From a virus: a stretch of 64,000 nt of DNA. The notes under the pieces are model-generated. The model was not told where the DNA came from. It made no database searches and saw nothing but the letters and a program-made list of their open reading frames with translations. Below are positions 54,413-61,737 of this stretch, one piece after another. The stretch is from IMG/VR virus record IMGVR_UViG_3300012936_000008, positions 1 through 64,000 of that record; one strand, written 5' to 3'. Each line of letters starts with the position of its first letter. Within the stretch, counting starts at the first letter, position 1. The position numbers were made by a program, and so were the translations under genes.

Positions 54413-54744
54413 CAACCCAACCTCATTGAAGAAAAGAAAGGAACGATTGAGACACCTTGTGCAGTGTTCATTGAGACATACCAATCAAAGTTCTTTGCAA
54501 AAACTCTATCGTTAGGTTCGCCATTCTCTTGAAGAATAGCATTAAGGCGAGACTTAGTGGTGTTGGACTGCCAACCGCCATCAAATAAGCGGATGAAACC
54601 TTCACCGATTTCTGCAATTTTGTTGCCGTGAAGTCTCACGATTGAGATCTGCTCTTCTTCGTTGAAGTGAACAGTGGTGTTGCCTGATGTCCAGTTGGTT
54701 GAATTAGCGATGGCGGTGTTCATTGCCTGCTCGATTTTACGCAT
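54412..54744 (-). CDS. Conserved phage protein (RKIEQ / LFDGGW type), unknown
   Basis: This 110-aa protein starts MRKIEQAMNTAIANSTNW. The pattern SGNTTVHFN, then RLHGNKIAEI, then IRLFDGGWQSNTTKSRLNAI, then KNFDWYV, is one I know from many tailed phages of different hosts. No function has been assigned to it that I can state. The start is chosen from this pattern; a longer frame upstream lacks family features. It lies about 60 nt after a sigma70-type promoter. Confidence 0.8.
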   Translation of the reverse strand: MRKIEQAMNTAIANSTNWTSGNTTVHFNEEEQISIVRLHGNKIAEIGEGFIRLFDGGWQSNTTKSRLNAILQENGEPNDRVFAKNFDWYVSMNTAQGVSIVPFFSSMRLG

Positions 54745-54804
54745 GATGTGAGGTTGAAAGGTTTGCGGCGGTGGTGGGTTTGTTTCCCCCCCTCGCTTGT
54801 TCTT

Positions 54805-54833
54805 ATTGTAGTCTATTTGGGTGCCCCTGTGAA
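54805..54833 (-). promoter_or_regulatory. Sigma70-type promoter, TTCACA-N17-TACAAT
   Basis: TTCACA (54828-54833) with a 17-bp spacer and TACAAT (54805-54810) on the minus strand. The -35 is inside a CCCCTTCACAGGGG dyad that could also act as an operator or weak terminator for the gene before it. Confidence 0.62.
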
Positions 54834-54874
54834 GGGGTTTCTTGAAAATTGGGTACAGTTCGCTGACTGGCACA

Positions 54875-55177
54875 TCAGCGGTCGAATTCTCTATATTCTG
54901 CGATGTATTGTGTGACTGCTTCGTTTACATATGCTTCAATCAATTCCTTTGCTTCACATACAGTATCAGCACCGAAGATCTTTTGATAAATTGTCACGCC
55001 GTTGTTCAATTCTTGGCGCTGGTTCACACGATACTTAGGAGGATTCACGTTCCCGATGTGCTCACCGTCGAGATCTTCGGTGATAGTGAAAGAGGGATAA
55101 TCCTCGCCAGTGATCCACACTTCCTCAAAATAGTTAATTTTGTCGAGGTCGCGTTGTGATTTCTGAATGATGAGCAT
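54875..55177 (-). CDS. Hypothetical protein, 100 aa
   Basis: This protein has mixed helix and strand (IQKSQRDLDKINYFEEVWIT, GEDYPSFTITEDLDGEHIGN) and a helical end (AKELIEAYVNEAVTQYIAEY). One Cys is at residue 74. I recognise no family. It lies 35 bp downstream of the 78-aa gene and ends before the intergenic stretch with the promoter at 54805-54833. Confidence 0.68.
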   Translation of the reverse strand: MLIIQKSQRDLDKINYFEEVWITGEDYPSFTITEDLDGEHIGNVNPPKYRVNQRQELNNGVTIYQKIFGADTVCEAKELIEAYVNEAVTQYIAEYREFDR

Positions 55178-55212
55178 TTTAATGCGGGAGAGTTGTTGTA
55201 TATATGCGGAGA

Positions 55213-55449
55213 TTATTGACCGTTCAGGAACTCATGCAGCGCCTCATCATAGTCTTGCTTTGTTTCATATGTGCGACCATGGATTGTGCGCGGATAAGTT
55301 GCATCAAGTCCCGCAGATGCTACCATCATGCAGTCTGCACGATCATAACCCATTTCAACTAGATTTTCGACGTAAGGATTGTTCATGTTTGGTTTGTAGA
55401 TAGTGAGAGAGTTTAGTGAGTCGTTGATGTTATCGAATAGATCAAACAT
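55213..55449 (-). CDS. Hypothetical protein, 78 aa
   Basis: The start at MFDLFDNINDSLNSLTIYKP is preferred: it overlaps the upstream stop by 8 bp and avoids a long, non-family leader. The centre reads PYVENLVEMGYDRADCMMVA, like a small UBA-type helical motif with a Met-Gly-Tyr turn. The end is YETKQDYDEALHEFLNGQ. Function is unknown. Confidence 0.68.
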   Translation of the reverse strand: MFDLFDNINDSLNSLTIYKPNMNNPYVENLVEMGYDRADCMMVASAGLDATYPRTIHGRTYETKQDYDEALHEFLNGQ

Positions 55450-55645
55450 TTGCGCTCTCCCATGCATCGTAGAACAGATCCCATGCCTCTTGTTGATGCA
55501 CAAAGGATGCAATCCCTGACTGGTCAGATACCCAATCATATGCCATATCGATGTCTGCGTTGGTATCAAGGACGAAGGATTGCAGACCTTCGATTGCATC
55601 GATGAATGCTTCGTTCTTGTGGATCATGTTGTTTTCGTTTTTCAT
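55442..55645 (-). CDS. Hypothetical acidic protein, 67 aa
   Basis: The start at MKNENNMIHKNEAFIDAIEG is chosen over a longer frame because the upstream part overlaps the preceding gene and has no family sense. It is helical and acidic, with aromatic residues (FVHQQEAWDLFYDAWESANV). A TATAAT lies 6 nt upstream of the ATG (55652-55657), but no matching -35 was found. Function is unknown. Confidence 0.62.
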   Translation of the reverse strand: MKNENNMIHKNEAFIDAIEGLQSFVLDTNADIDMAYDWVSDQSGIASFVHQQEAWDLFYDAWESANV

Positions 55646-55710
55646 ACATCCATTATAGGCACAGGATCCAGGATTTCGCTGGTGATCTTGTGCCACCTTG
55701 CCAACTGGTT

Positions 55711-55971
55711 TTATTTGCCGACTCCACACGGATCAGAGGCGCTAGATTCGAGGTCGGAGATGTTTACATCTTCTTGATCCAATAATTCAGGATAATACTC
55801 ATTAACCTCTTCAATCAATTCTTCTACACTATATGAGTCAAGATTGTGATCTAATTGATCATAAACCAGTGCAATGAGATCTTTAATATCAAGACCATCA
55901 ATCACGCGGTTGATGTAGTCGTCTTGCAGTTGATCGCGGTCGATGATGTTGTCCTGAGTGTTGCTGGTCAT
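55711..55971 (-). CDS. Hypothetical acidic protein, 86 aa
   Basis: The ATG at 55969-55971 gives MTSNTQDNIIDRDQLQDDYI. It is strongly acidic, with two helices (INRVIDGLDIKDLIALVYDQ, YSVEELIEEVNEYYPELLDQ) and a short end with one Cys (DPCGVGK). It starts 2 nt after the stop of the 63-aa gene. A helical scaffold or inhibitor role is possible, but nothing in the sequence decides this. Confidence 0.7.
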   Translation of the reverse strand: MTSNTQDNIIDRDQLQDDYINRVIDGLDIKDLIALVYDQLDHNLDSYSVEELIEEVNEYYPELLDQEDVNISDLESSASDPCGVGK

Positions 55972-55973
55972 GA

Positions 55974-56165
55974 TCAATTAGCGGGTGTGATTTCGATCTT
56001 AGAGTAGTAAGGTAATTCTCTCATTACCCACTGTTCTAGTTTGTTGTTCTGTGACTTAATGCCCTTTTGTGTTGTTGGTTTTGTGGGCATTGTACGTTGA
56101 AACTCGATCACTTTGTTGTCACAAGTTTCAACGCGAATGTTGTACGTTTGCGTGGTAGTTTGCAT
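55974..56165 (-). CDS. Hypothetical protein, 63 aa
   Basis: The protein MQTTTQTYNIRVETCDNKVI, then basic (QKGIKSQNNKLEQWVMRELP), may fold as a small beta-alpha unit. Its ATG overlaps the upstream stop as TGATG. It is part of a chain of small coupled genes. No family is recognised. Confidence 0.66.
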   Translation of the reverse strand: MQTTTQTYNIRVETCDNKVIEFQRTMPTKPTTQKGIKSQNNKLEQWVMRELPYYSKIEITPAN

Positions 56166-56413
56166 CAACAGGCGCAGGGAGTGTAGGAATCAGGGCATTT
56201 TGTGAAATTAAAATCGGTGACGGTTGCATCACCTGCGAGGCGCTCATTCACCTCATTTCTGAATGTTTGTGCAGTAATTACAGACCATGAGTAAATGTTC
56301 TTACCATAATCGTTCGGGAAAGTAACACGCTTGATGAAACGTTTGACACCTTCATCAGCGATGAATGCTTCTGGAAAAAAGTCAACGATGCAGACTGAAT
56401 TAGTGATTTGCAT
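56165..56413 (-). CDS. Hypothetical protein, 82 aa
   Basis: The ATG gives MQITNSVCIVDFFPEAFIAD; nine extra codons upstream start from TTG and look non-coding. It contains GVKRFIKRVTFPNDYGKNIY and ends with a Cys pair (CPDSYTPCAC). The end overlaps the next start. Function is unknown. Confidence 0.65.
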   Translation of the reverse strand: MQITNSVCIVDFFPEAFIADEGVKRFIKRVTFPNDYGKNIYSWSVITAQTFRNEVNERLAGDATVTDFNFTKCPDSYTPCAC

Positions 56414-56496
56414 GTGTGAAACTCTTGAACTTTTATACAATACACGATCTGAGGTGCTGTGCCGTTATCGTGTGCAACTTAGGCGATTGGCACACC

Positions 56497-57093
56497 TCAC
56501 CAGATCGGTGGGCATGGTGTAAGGTTGCTCACGTTGATTGTTTGATAGTCTGTCTTGCTATTCTGCTGCTTGACGTTATCAATATCAAAATATAGATCAA
56601 TAGTGTCAACAGTGCCATGGTATTGACGAGAGAGGACATCATCGAGTTTAGTGCGATTCTTTGCACTGATAACATCATCGAAACCAGTCACTTCGCCTGC
56701 TGTGTTGAAACGAGGTGCAATGCGAGGGAGAACACTAACGAAGAGAATCTTCTCGATGGTATTACACTTGGGAGCGTAATACAAACGTGCCGCTTCACCG
56801 ACTGTGGTATTTGCATAGTTCTTGATATTCTTGTTTACGTTGCTGTTAATTGCTTTGGCAAGAATAGCAACAACAAGATCACCATCAGAATTAAATCCTG
56901 CGATGTCGATGTCAAATGTGCCACCGAATGCATCCTCTTGAAGTTTATATTCAAACTTCCAATCATACTCAGCGAGGTCAGGATTAGCATTCAAGACCTC
57001 ATCAAGCAGCACAGAATGCAGAGCGTCAGTACGCTTGGAGGAGCGAACATTCTGGAAAGATGTTGAGAGGAAATCTTCTAAAATCATGGTCAT
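56497..57093 (-). CDS. Possible PD-(D/E)xK-fold nuclease-like protein, 198 aa
   Basis: The start is at the ATG giving MTMILEDFLSTSFQNVRSSK. The core EYKLQEDAFGGTFDIDIAGF, then NSDGDLVVAILAKAI, then NVNKNIKNYANTTVGEAARL resembles a restriction-nuclease fold: an acidic residue in a beta hairpin, a strand ending x-K, then an 'NxNKN.KNYANT' helix. The usual Glu before Lys is missing (AKA), so it may be inactive or a divergent enzyme. The C terminus is rich in Thr/Asp. It could instead be an unrelated phage protein. Confidence 0.5.
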   Translation of the reverse strand: MTMILEDFLSTSFQNVRSSKRTDALHSVLLDEVLNANPDLAEYDWKFEYKLQEDAFGGTFDIDIAGFNSDGDLVVAILAKAINSNVNKNIKNYANTTVGEAARLYYAPKCNTIEKILFVSVLPRIAPRFNTAGEVTGFDDVISAKNRTKLDDVLSRQYHGTVDTIDLYFDIDNVKQQNSKTDYQTINVSNLTPCPPIW

Positions 57094-57134
57094 TTGTTTC
57101 AATAAACATACAATACAGGACCACGAGGAAAAAT

Positions 57135-57722
57135 CTACCAATCGTGGTCCAGTTCGCGAGGTGTCACATTCATGTTAAAACTTAGCGTTAATCGATTAGT
57201 GTCATGTTTCTGCAATCTTACGCCATGACGTACAAACGAAGGGAACACAATTAGATCACCCTCATTAATATCAGGGTGCAACACTGGTGACTGTCTGAAA
57301 ATGTGTGTGTAACCTAGAATGGTATGATCTAGATTCATGTTCTCAAAATAGAATTGTCCATCCTTTTCTTTATCGAACTGAATGAAGATCACACCAGAGA
57401 AGTTAATGAAATCAGGATAGTTTACATGGTTGTGTGGTTCTTGTGCATGACCACTGTTATATAAATTCAACCATGAATTAACTATCTCGATGTCACAATT
57501 ACTAGGGAAATACTGATACAGATAGGGTGCTAGGAGTTGTCCGAGTTCTTCGGGAGCGACAACATCTTTCTCCTCAAAATAAGTCGTGTGAACACTACAA
57601 TTCCAACGACCCTCAGCATCAGTAAGGAGATGCCTAGCAGACTCCAAAAGGGATCCGAAGATCTCCTTGTGTTTGTGAATGTGTGCTTGGTGGTACTTTA
57701 TCGGAAACAGTGTTCGGGTCAT
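57135..57722 (-). CDS. 2OG-Fe(II) oxygenase family protein (HxH type)
   Basis: The protein is 195 aa from the ATG giving MTRTLFPIKYHQAHIHKHKE, the N-terminal 'LFPI' start of the TIGR02466 type. An earlier TTG in frame would add three residues. Motifs: WLNLYNSGHAQEPHNHVNYP with H97-x-H99, FSGVIFIQF, then LIVFPSFVRHGV with H166, and R177 in NRLTLSFNM. It overlaps the lysozyme gene upstream by 89 bp in another frame. It is a likely oxygenase of unknown substrate. Confidence 0.82.
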   Translation of the reverse strand: MTRTLFPIKYHQAHIHKHKEIFGSLLESARHLLTDAEGRWNCSVHTTYFEEKDVVAPEELGQLLAPYLYQYFPSNCDIEIVNSWLNLYNSGHAQEPHNHVNYPDFINFSGVIFIQFDKEKDGQFYFENMNLDHTILGYTHIFRQSPVLHPDINEGDLIVFPSFVRHGVRLQKHDTNRLTLSFNMNVTPRELDHDW

Positions 57723-58212
57723 CAGGGACAACTAAGATCAATTTTTTAGTGTAGTCATATGCATATGTGGTACGATTGCCATGGATACCCCATCCCAACC
57801 AGTACCATGCATGATGCATGTAATGCTGGACAGTTTGTCCTCTACCTTTCAACACAAGTTGAAACTCTTGCCACTGATTCTCATTCACCATGTAGCGAAG
57901 TTGTGTATCAAAGTCACTCGGACTCCCCCCGTATGCGCGGGCAAATTGGGCAAGTCCGTCATATCTGTTCTGCGAAGTCCATTGAATCAGACCATATCCT
58001 CCACGCAAACATGCATCGTAAGGAACGATTGCACCTCCCTCACATATTTGATGTTGGAAGTTGCTCTCTTGTTTGATGTTACCGAGTACAGTTGCGATGG
58101 CATTCTTATCATGAATGCCACGCTCTTGCAGGAAATCAGTAACCCTTACCTCAGCAGGTGTGCATCCAACACATTCAATTCTCGGTGCTGGTGGCAGATC
58201 GTACATAATCAT
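57634..58212 (-). CDS. Tail lysozyme-type muramidase
   Basis: This 192-aa protein matches the phage tail-lysozyme (Phage_lysozyme2) layout: IATVLGNIKQESNFQHQICE with Glu49 as the candidate catalytic residue, then GGYGLIQWTSQNRYDGLAQF, and DFDTQLRYMVNE. A Cys-containing head (IECVGCTPAEVR) precedes it. The C terminus (from about residue 160) is Pro/Thr-rich and overlaps the oxygenase start. It would cleave peptidoglycan in entry or release. No holin is seen beside it. A good sigma70-type promoter lies just upstream. Confidence 0.84.
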   Translation of the reverse strand: MIMYDLPPAPRIECVGCTPAEVRVTDFLQERGIHDKNAIATVLGNIKQESNFQHQICEGGAIVPYDACLRGGYGLIQWTSQNRYDGLAQFARAYGGSPSDFDTQLRYMVNENQWQEFQLVLKGRGQTVQHYMHHAWYWLGWGIHGNRTTYAYDYTKKLILVVPDDPNTVSDKVPPSTHSQTQGDLRIPFGVC

Positions 58213-58240
58213 CTTGGTCAGTTTCGTAGTTCAAAATCTG

Positions 58241-58269
58241 AGTATAATCGTCCAGATTGGATATGTCAA
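58241..58269 (-). promoter_or_regulatory. Sigma70-type promoter, TTGACA-N17-TATACT
   Basis: A perfect -35 TTGACA (58264-58269) with a 17-bp spacer and TATACT (58241-58246) on the minus strand, about 30 nt before the lysozyme ATG. It overlaps the end of the preceding 74-aa gene. Confidence 0.8.
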
Positions 58270-58490
58270 TAGTACCTAGGATCGCTAGGTTGGACTCTAT
58301 CCAACTCGGACAGTTGTGGGGATTTGAGCAACTCATGTCTGTAATCCAGTTCTGAATACAACTGGGTTAGAAGGTTTTGTAAGTAGTCTGACTTAATGTC
58401 CTTACATGTAGTCATTAAGTCTAGTGTCTTGTTCTTTGCATCTTCCAGAACGAAACAGTCCCGAGTGCGAACATCGATCCCCGTGGTCAT
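58266..58490 (-). CDS. Hypothetical protein, 74 aa
   Basis: This 74-aa protein (MTTGIDVRTRDCFVLEDAKN) is helical, with LMTTCKDIKSDYLQNLLTQL, and ends RVQPSDPRYY. Its ATG overlaps the upstream stop as ATGA. No family is recognised. Confidence 0.68.
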   Translation of the reverse strand: MTTGIDVRTRDCFVLEDAKNKTLDLMTTCKDIKSDYLQNLLTQLYSELDYRHELLKSPQLSELDRVQPSDPRYY

Positions 58491-58687
58491 GCGAATCCTC
58501 CTCCTTTGTGTTTAGCGTCAATTACTTCAACATGGTCACAATAGTCAGCATAGTTCCACCACGCTTCAATTACTTGCATGTAGTCATCAACAATCTTGAC
58601 AGATCCATCGACACAAAATATCTTATATCTGTGTCGATTGTATGGATCAGCAGATGTATTAGTGAAGAATTCAGGCAATCCAGTCAT
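58487..58687 (-). CDS. Hypothetical protein, 66 aa
   Basis: Starts MTGLPEFFTNTSADPYNRHR. The ATG is chosen over an in-frame GTG 15 nt earlier because it overlaps the upstream stop as ATGA. It has a strand pair YKIFCVDGSVKIVDDYMQVI followed by aromatic residues (EAWWNYADYCDHVEVID). Function is unknown. Confidence 0.68.
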   Translation of the reverse strand: MTGLPEFFTNTSADPYNRHRYKIFCVDGSVKIVDDYMQVIEAWWNYADYCDHVEVIDAKHKGGGFA

Positions 58688-58845
58688 CGGAATTCTCGGC
58701 ACATTTCATCATAACCTGCACCCACGGGCACAGATTTACAGAGTCGTGTCATCTTCCTATCTTGGATGTCTGACACTGTACCGATAGCATTGACACCAAT
58801 GATAGTGCCAACAACTAAAACAATACCGAGGAGAGCGAAACGCAT
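58684..58845 (-). CDS. Small membrane-anchored protein, unknown
   Basis: This 53-aa protein was read directly from the ATG at 58843-58845. It starts MRFALLGIVLVVGTIIGVNA, a typical signal-anchor segment, then becomes polar with two Cys (LCKSVPVGAGYDEMCREFR). It is translationally coupled to the 66-aa gene by ATGA. The two Cys could form a disulfide outside the membrane. No family is recognised. Confidence 0.68.
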   Translation of the reverse strand: MRFALLGIVLVVGTIIGVNAIGTVSDIQDRKMTRLCKSVPVGAGYDEMCREFR

Positions 58846-58908
58846 GATCAATAATCTGGTGTGTACTATGCTAGGTCTTACGCTTAATACTGTGCTGCCT
58901 AGTGTTAA

Positions 58909-59097
58909 TTACTTCTGGAACTTACCGTGCTTAAATGTAGCGTACTCAGGGTTGTTGACCCAACGACCCTCAGCGCAGGACCATACGATAGGCAGCGGTG
59001 TGGGTTGTGGAGCGTTGTGAGCAGTCTTGCGGAGCAGTTCACGAGACTCAGCGAACAGTTCGTCGAGAGTGAGGCGAGCAGGGCGAACACCGTACAT
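58909..59097 (-). CDS. Hypothetical protein, 62 aa
   Basis: Starts MYGVRPARLTLDELFAESRE and ends AEGRWVNNPEYATFKHGKFQ. The start is chosen over a competing frame one base away because its residue make-up is balanced and the rival is Ser/Leu-rich with no structure. A promoter-like TATAAT precedes it. Confidence 0.58.
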   Translation of the reverse strand: MYGVRPARLTLDELFAESRELLRKTAHNAPQPTPLPIVWSCAEGRWVNNPEYATFKHGKFQK

Positions 59098-59122
59098 GGT
59101 TGGTTCCGTTGATTACTTTGTA

Positions 59123-59150
59123 ATTATAGGGTCTGAGGCGACCCTGACAG
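59123..59150 (-). promoter_or_regulatory. Promoter-like CTGTCA-N16-TATAAT with dyad
   Basis: TATAAT (59123-59128) and CTGTCA (59145-59150) on the minus strand are spaced 16 bp. The spacer holds the perfect stem AGGGTC/GACCCT (59128-59145). The dyad may be an operator or a terminator of the oxygenase gene before it. Confidence 0.5.
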
Positions 59151-59164
59151 TATTTAGTATGCCA

Positions 59165-59683
59165 CTAAGATATGTGGACACCCTTGTGTGGACAGATCGC
59201 GCCAAGACTGATACGAATGTCATTCGTGGGCGGTTCGCCGTCGTGCTCTAATAGTGAACTAAACACAATGATTCTACCCTTCTTAAATGCTACTCGTTGC
59301 CCATTTGCAAAGGTAGTATCACCGTCCTCACCATATGCATGGTATATGACACTAGTAGCAGGACGATTGAAGTCTGTATGTGTCTGTGAGGTGTGTCCAG
59401 GGTTCTGTGCATTTACTAGCAGTCTATGCACATGTGTGAGTGGTAGATCCTTACAAATATCCTTCATGATACATTCATTGAAGTATGCAAAGAACCAATA
59501 CCATGGTGTCTCATTCGTGAACTCATTATCTCTGATGACAGTGTTACCCCAGAATCTTGCTTTCTTATAGTCACCGTATGGTGTGTTGTTATAGAAGAAT
59601 GGGAAATCTGTTGAGAGATAGTTACCCACATCATCTATAATCCAGTCTGGAAAGTATCCATCAATAATTCTAATATCACTCAT
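59165..59683 (-). CDS. 2OG-Fe(II) oxygenase family protein (HxD type)
   Basis: This 172-aa protein has QTHTDFNRPATSVIYHAYG with H102-x-D104, then SSLLEHDGEPP with H147, then R157 in NDIRISLGAICP. This is the classical HxD...H...R set. The N terminus MSDIRIIDGYFPDWIIDDV resembles that of the other HxD members in the block. It overlaps the neighbouring HxH oxygenase by ATGA, so two types of this superfamily are co-translated. Confidence 0.83.
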   Translation of the reverse strand: MSDIRIIDGYFPDWIIDDVGNYLSTDFPFFYNNTPYGDYKKARFWGNTVIRDNEFTNETPWYWFFAYFNECIMKDICKDLPLTHVHRLLVNAQNPGHTSQTHTDFNRPATSVIYHAYGEDGDTTFANGQRVAFKKGRIIVFSSLLEHDGEPPTNDIRISLGAICPHKGVHIS

Positions 59684-60270
59684 GATAGTATAAAGTTCGC
59701 TGAAACGGTTATTCTTGCTTGTGTGGTGTCTGCCTGTGGTGTCACCTGATGATGAGTGTAGGATGGAAATATAATTATATCACCTTCCTTCACATCTGGG
59801 AACCATGTGTTCGTTGCAGGATAATGTTTAGTAAAGTATCCATGATGCACATCCTGATTAGGATTGTAGAATACAAAACTACCATCAGTTTCAGGATTAT
59901 ATTGTAGGAAGTAAGCACAACTAAATGCTGTGTTATCTCCTCCACAATGTGTGTGTACCTCTTGTGATTGCCCTTGCTTATATACATTTATCCACGCATC
60001 GCTCATTTTGATGGTGGTCTTGTCCTTTCCACCCAGTTGGACGTGCATGTCCATGAGATTATCGGAAATATAGTTGTTGAACATCTGCCATGAAAAATCG
60101 TCCCGATTCGTGTCACTTTCAAAGGACGACGAAACAGAACAATTCCATTCGGCAGGTTGTGTGAGTGTTGCTGTACCTAATTCATACAGCAACATTGCTT
60201 TCAGTGACTCATGATTTCTCACTTCCCCATGGTAATACCATTTAGGAAATAGATTTTGTACTTTACCCAT
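59680..60270 (-). CDS. 2OG-Fe(II) oxygenase family protein (HxH type)
   Basis: This 196-aa protein starts MGKVQNLFPKWYYHGEVRNH. Motifs: WINVYKQGQSQEVHTHCGGD with H106-x-H108, CAYFLQYN, then IIIFPSYTHHQV with H173/H174, then R186 in ARITVSANF. It begins within the helicase stop (TAATG). It is probably an oxygenase of unknown substrate. Confidence 0.83.
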   Translation of the reverse strand: MGKVQNLFPKWYYHGEVRNHESLKAMLLYELGTATLTQPAEWNCSVSSSFESDTNRDDFSWQMFNNYISDNLMDMHVQLGGKDKTTIKMSDAWINVYKQGQSQEVHTHCGGDNTAFSCAYFLQYNPETDGSFVFYNPNQDVHHGYFTKHYPATNTWFPDVKEGDIIIFPSYTHHQVTPQADTTQARITVSANFILS

Positions 60271-61526
60271 TATGCAACAAGAGAGAGGGGAGGAATGCCT
60301 TTGACGAAGATAGCATCAACGACATTTTGCAGACGCTTGACAACATGCTTGCCATAAGTCTTGTGGACAGGGACAGTAACGAAACCAGTGGGTTTGTTGT
60401 AGAAACCCCACTGACATGCTGTAAGTTCACCAGACTTCAAACGTGCAGCGTCATTCTTATCTAGGCGGATAACACGACCGATAGTCTGTGCCATCTCAAC
60501 CACGTTAAGGTTACGCAACAAAATGCAGTGAGTGAGACCAGGGACGTTGATACCTTCGCTGAGGATACTGTAATGGAAAACAATGAACTTGCGACCATCT
60601 TCTTTACCCCATGTTGTAAGAGTATCGAAGAATACTTCACGAGATACTTTCTTACCGTTGATGATAGCACCGAACTTAGATGTAACGTGCATGACATCAT
60701 AACCACGCTCTTTGAGGTCAAGGAGCAGAGTTGTGCGAGATACCATGTTACCCAACACACGAGAAGAGGGAACAGCAACCAGAACTTTACTGGCGTGTGT
60801 CTCATCAAGGTTGTCAAGAATGTCACGCACAGTGTCAGCATCTACATCGTGGATGTTGTGCTTGGTACGCTCGTTGTCTGTCTCGAAAGGAACAATCGTG
60901 GGACGGAGAATGTGACCCTGCTCAATGAGTTCAGGAGCAGGAACGTTGCAGATAACACTACCATAGATGTCAGTATTACCCATCGAACGAGAGTGACGAC
61001 GAGAAATACGAGGGGTGGCAGTAAAGAAGTAGCAACGATCAGCGACCATGGATGTTGCAGCAGTGCCAATGAAGAAGGACTTGCCAACACTGTTGTGTGC
61101 CTCATCAAAGTATGCACAGTCGATAGAAATACCGCTGTCAATGATCTTAGGGAGAGAATGATAGGTGGTGAAGATGATGCGATGTGTCACCATAGATGCA
61201 CACATCTTGTCGAACATTTGAATGCGATCGATCTTAGTTGTGCTGAAATGCTTGGTCTCGCCACTGTGAACGTGAGCAGGAACAAGGTCAGGACGAACAA
61301 CACCAGGGAACGACAGGAACTCATCGCAGAGTTGATTAGCGAGGAGAATGCGAGGAGCAACCACAACGAAGGTCAGAGGGCGCTCAGCAGCGTCCATGAG
61401 GCGCTTGGCGTGTTCGATCATGATGATGGTCTTGCCACCACCAGTAGGCACGATAACCTGACCTTTGTCAGCGTCCTGCATTGCAGCGAGTGCTCGTGCT
61501 TGGTGGGGACGGAGAGTGATGGTCAA
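60270..61526 (-). CDS. SF2 DEAH-type DNA/RNA helicase
   Basis: This 418-aa helicase has its motifs in order: Q-motif LRPHQARAL (5-13), Walker A PTGGGKT (27-33), VVVAPRILLANQ (54-65), DEAH (141-144), TATP (169-172), SEGINVPG (323-330) and QTIGRVIR (347-354). It lacks the UvsW DECH box and is a different helicase of the restriction-type R-subunit / SSL2-like group. The frame opens with TTG; an in-frame TAA lies just upstream and there is no ATG before the Q-motif. It follows a strong terminator and sits among the oxygenases. Confidence 0.88.
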   Translation of the reverse strand: MTITLRPHQARALAAMQDADKGQVIVPTGGGKTIIMIEHAKRLMDAAERPLTFVVVAPRILLANQLCDEFLSFPGVVRPDLVPAHVHSGETKHFSTTKIDRIQMFDKMCASMVTHRIIFTTYHSLPKIIDSGISIDCAYFDEAHNSVGKSFFIGTAATSMVADRCYFFTATPRISRRHSRSMGNTDIYGSVICNVPAPELIEQGHILRPTIVPFETDNERTKHNIHDVDADTVRDILDNLDETHASKVLVAVPSSRVLGNMVSRTTLLLDLKERGYDVMHVTSKFGAIINGKKVSREVFFDTLTTWGKEDGRKFIVFHYSILSEGINVPGLTHCILLRNLNVVEMAQTIGRVIRLDKNDAARLKSGELTACQWGFYNKPTGFVTVPVHKTYGKHVVKRLQNVVDAIFVKGIPPLSLVA

Positions 61527-61550
61527 GGCGTGTCTGTGTCGTTACTATAA

Positions 61551-61556
61551 ATTATA
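61551..61556 (-). promoter_or_regulatory. Possible -10 box TATAAT before the helicase
   Basis: TATAAT lies 24 nt upstream of the TTG start and directly follows the terminator. No good -35 is seen (the upstream bases belong to the terminator stem), so the promoter may need another factor. Confidence 0.38.
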
Positions 61557-61560
61557 CAGC

Positions 61561-61588
61561 AAAAAGGGGTGCTTAGCACCCCCTTGTG
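61561..61588 (-). terminator. Rho-independent terminator
   Basis: On the minus strand GGGGTGC-TAA-GCACCCC forms a 7-bp GC-rich stem (TTA loop on the plus strand), then TTTTT. It sits 9 nt after the stop of the 46-aa gene and separates the oxygenase group from the helicase unit. Confidence 0.9.
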
Positions 61589-61596
61589 ACAGTTAT

Positions 61597-61737
61597 TCAA
61601 TCGGACAGCGGACTCTCGCGCTTCAAGAGATGATACTCTTTCTTTAACACACTCTCCACATAGTTACTGATTCGTGTGTCTTCTTCTGTCTCGTAATACT
61701 CTTCGATTACGGTTTGTTTGTAGTCATAATAAGTCAT
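61597..61737 (-). CDS. Small helical protein, unknown
   Basis: This 46-aa protein was read directly: MTYYDYKQTVIEEYYETEED, then TRISNYVESVLKKEYHLLKR. It is acidic then basic, with a likely helix. The start overlaps the 109-aa gene stop as ATGA. It is followed by a strong terminator, which supports it as the last gene of this unit. Confidence 0.72.
   Translation of the reverse strand: MTYYDYKQTVIEEYYETEEDTRISNYVESVLKKEYHLLKRESPLSD

Noticed and set aside
54824-54838. CCCCTTCACAGGGG dyad as a terminator
   Set aside because: No T-run follows on the minus strand; it overlaps the -35 of a promoter and is reported there instead.
58905-59090. 61-codon minus frame in competition with the 62-aa gene
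   Set aside because: Ser/Leu-rich, no good start context; the other frame is balanced.
60270-61526. Calling the helicase UvsW
   Set aside because: It has DEAH rather than the T4 UvsW box, is shorter and lacks the UvsW N-terminal domain.
60528-61550. 340-codon plus-strand frame opposite the helicase
   Set aside because: The minus strand has all SF2 motifs in order; this frame is their reverse-complement shadow.
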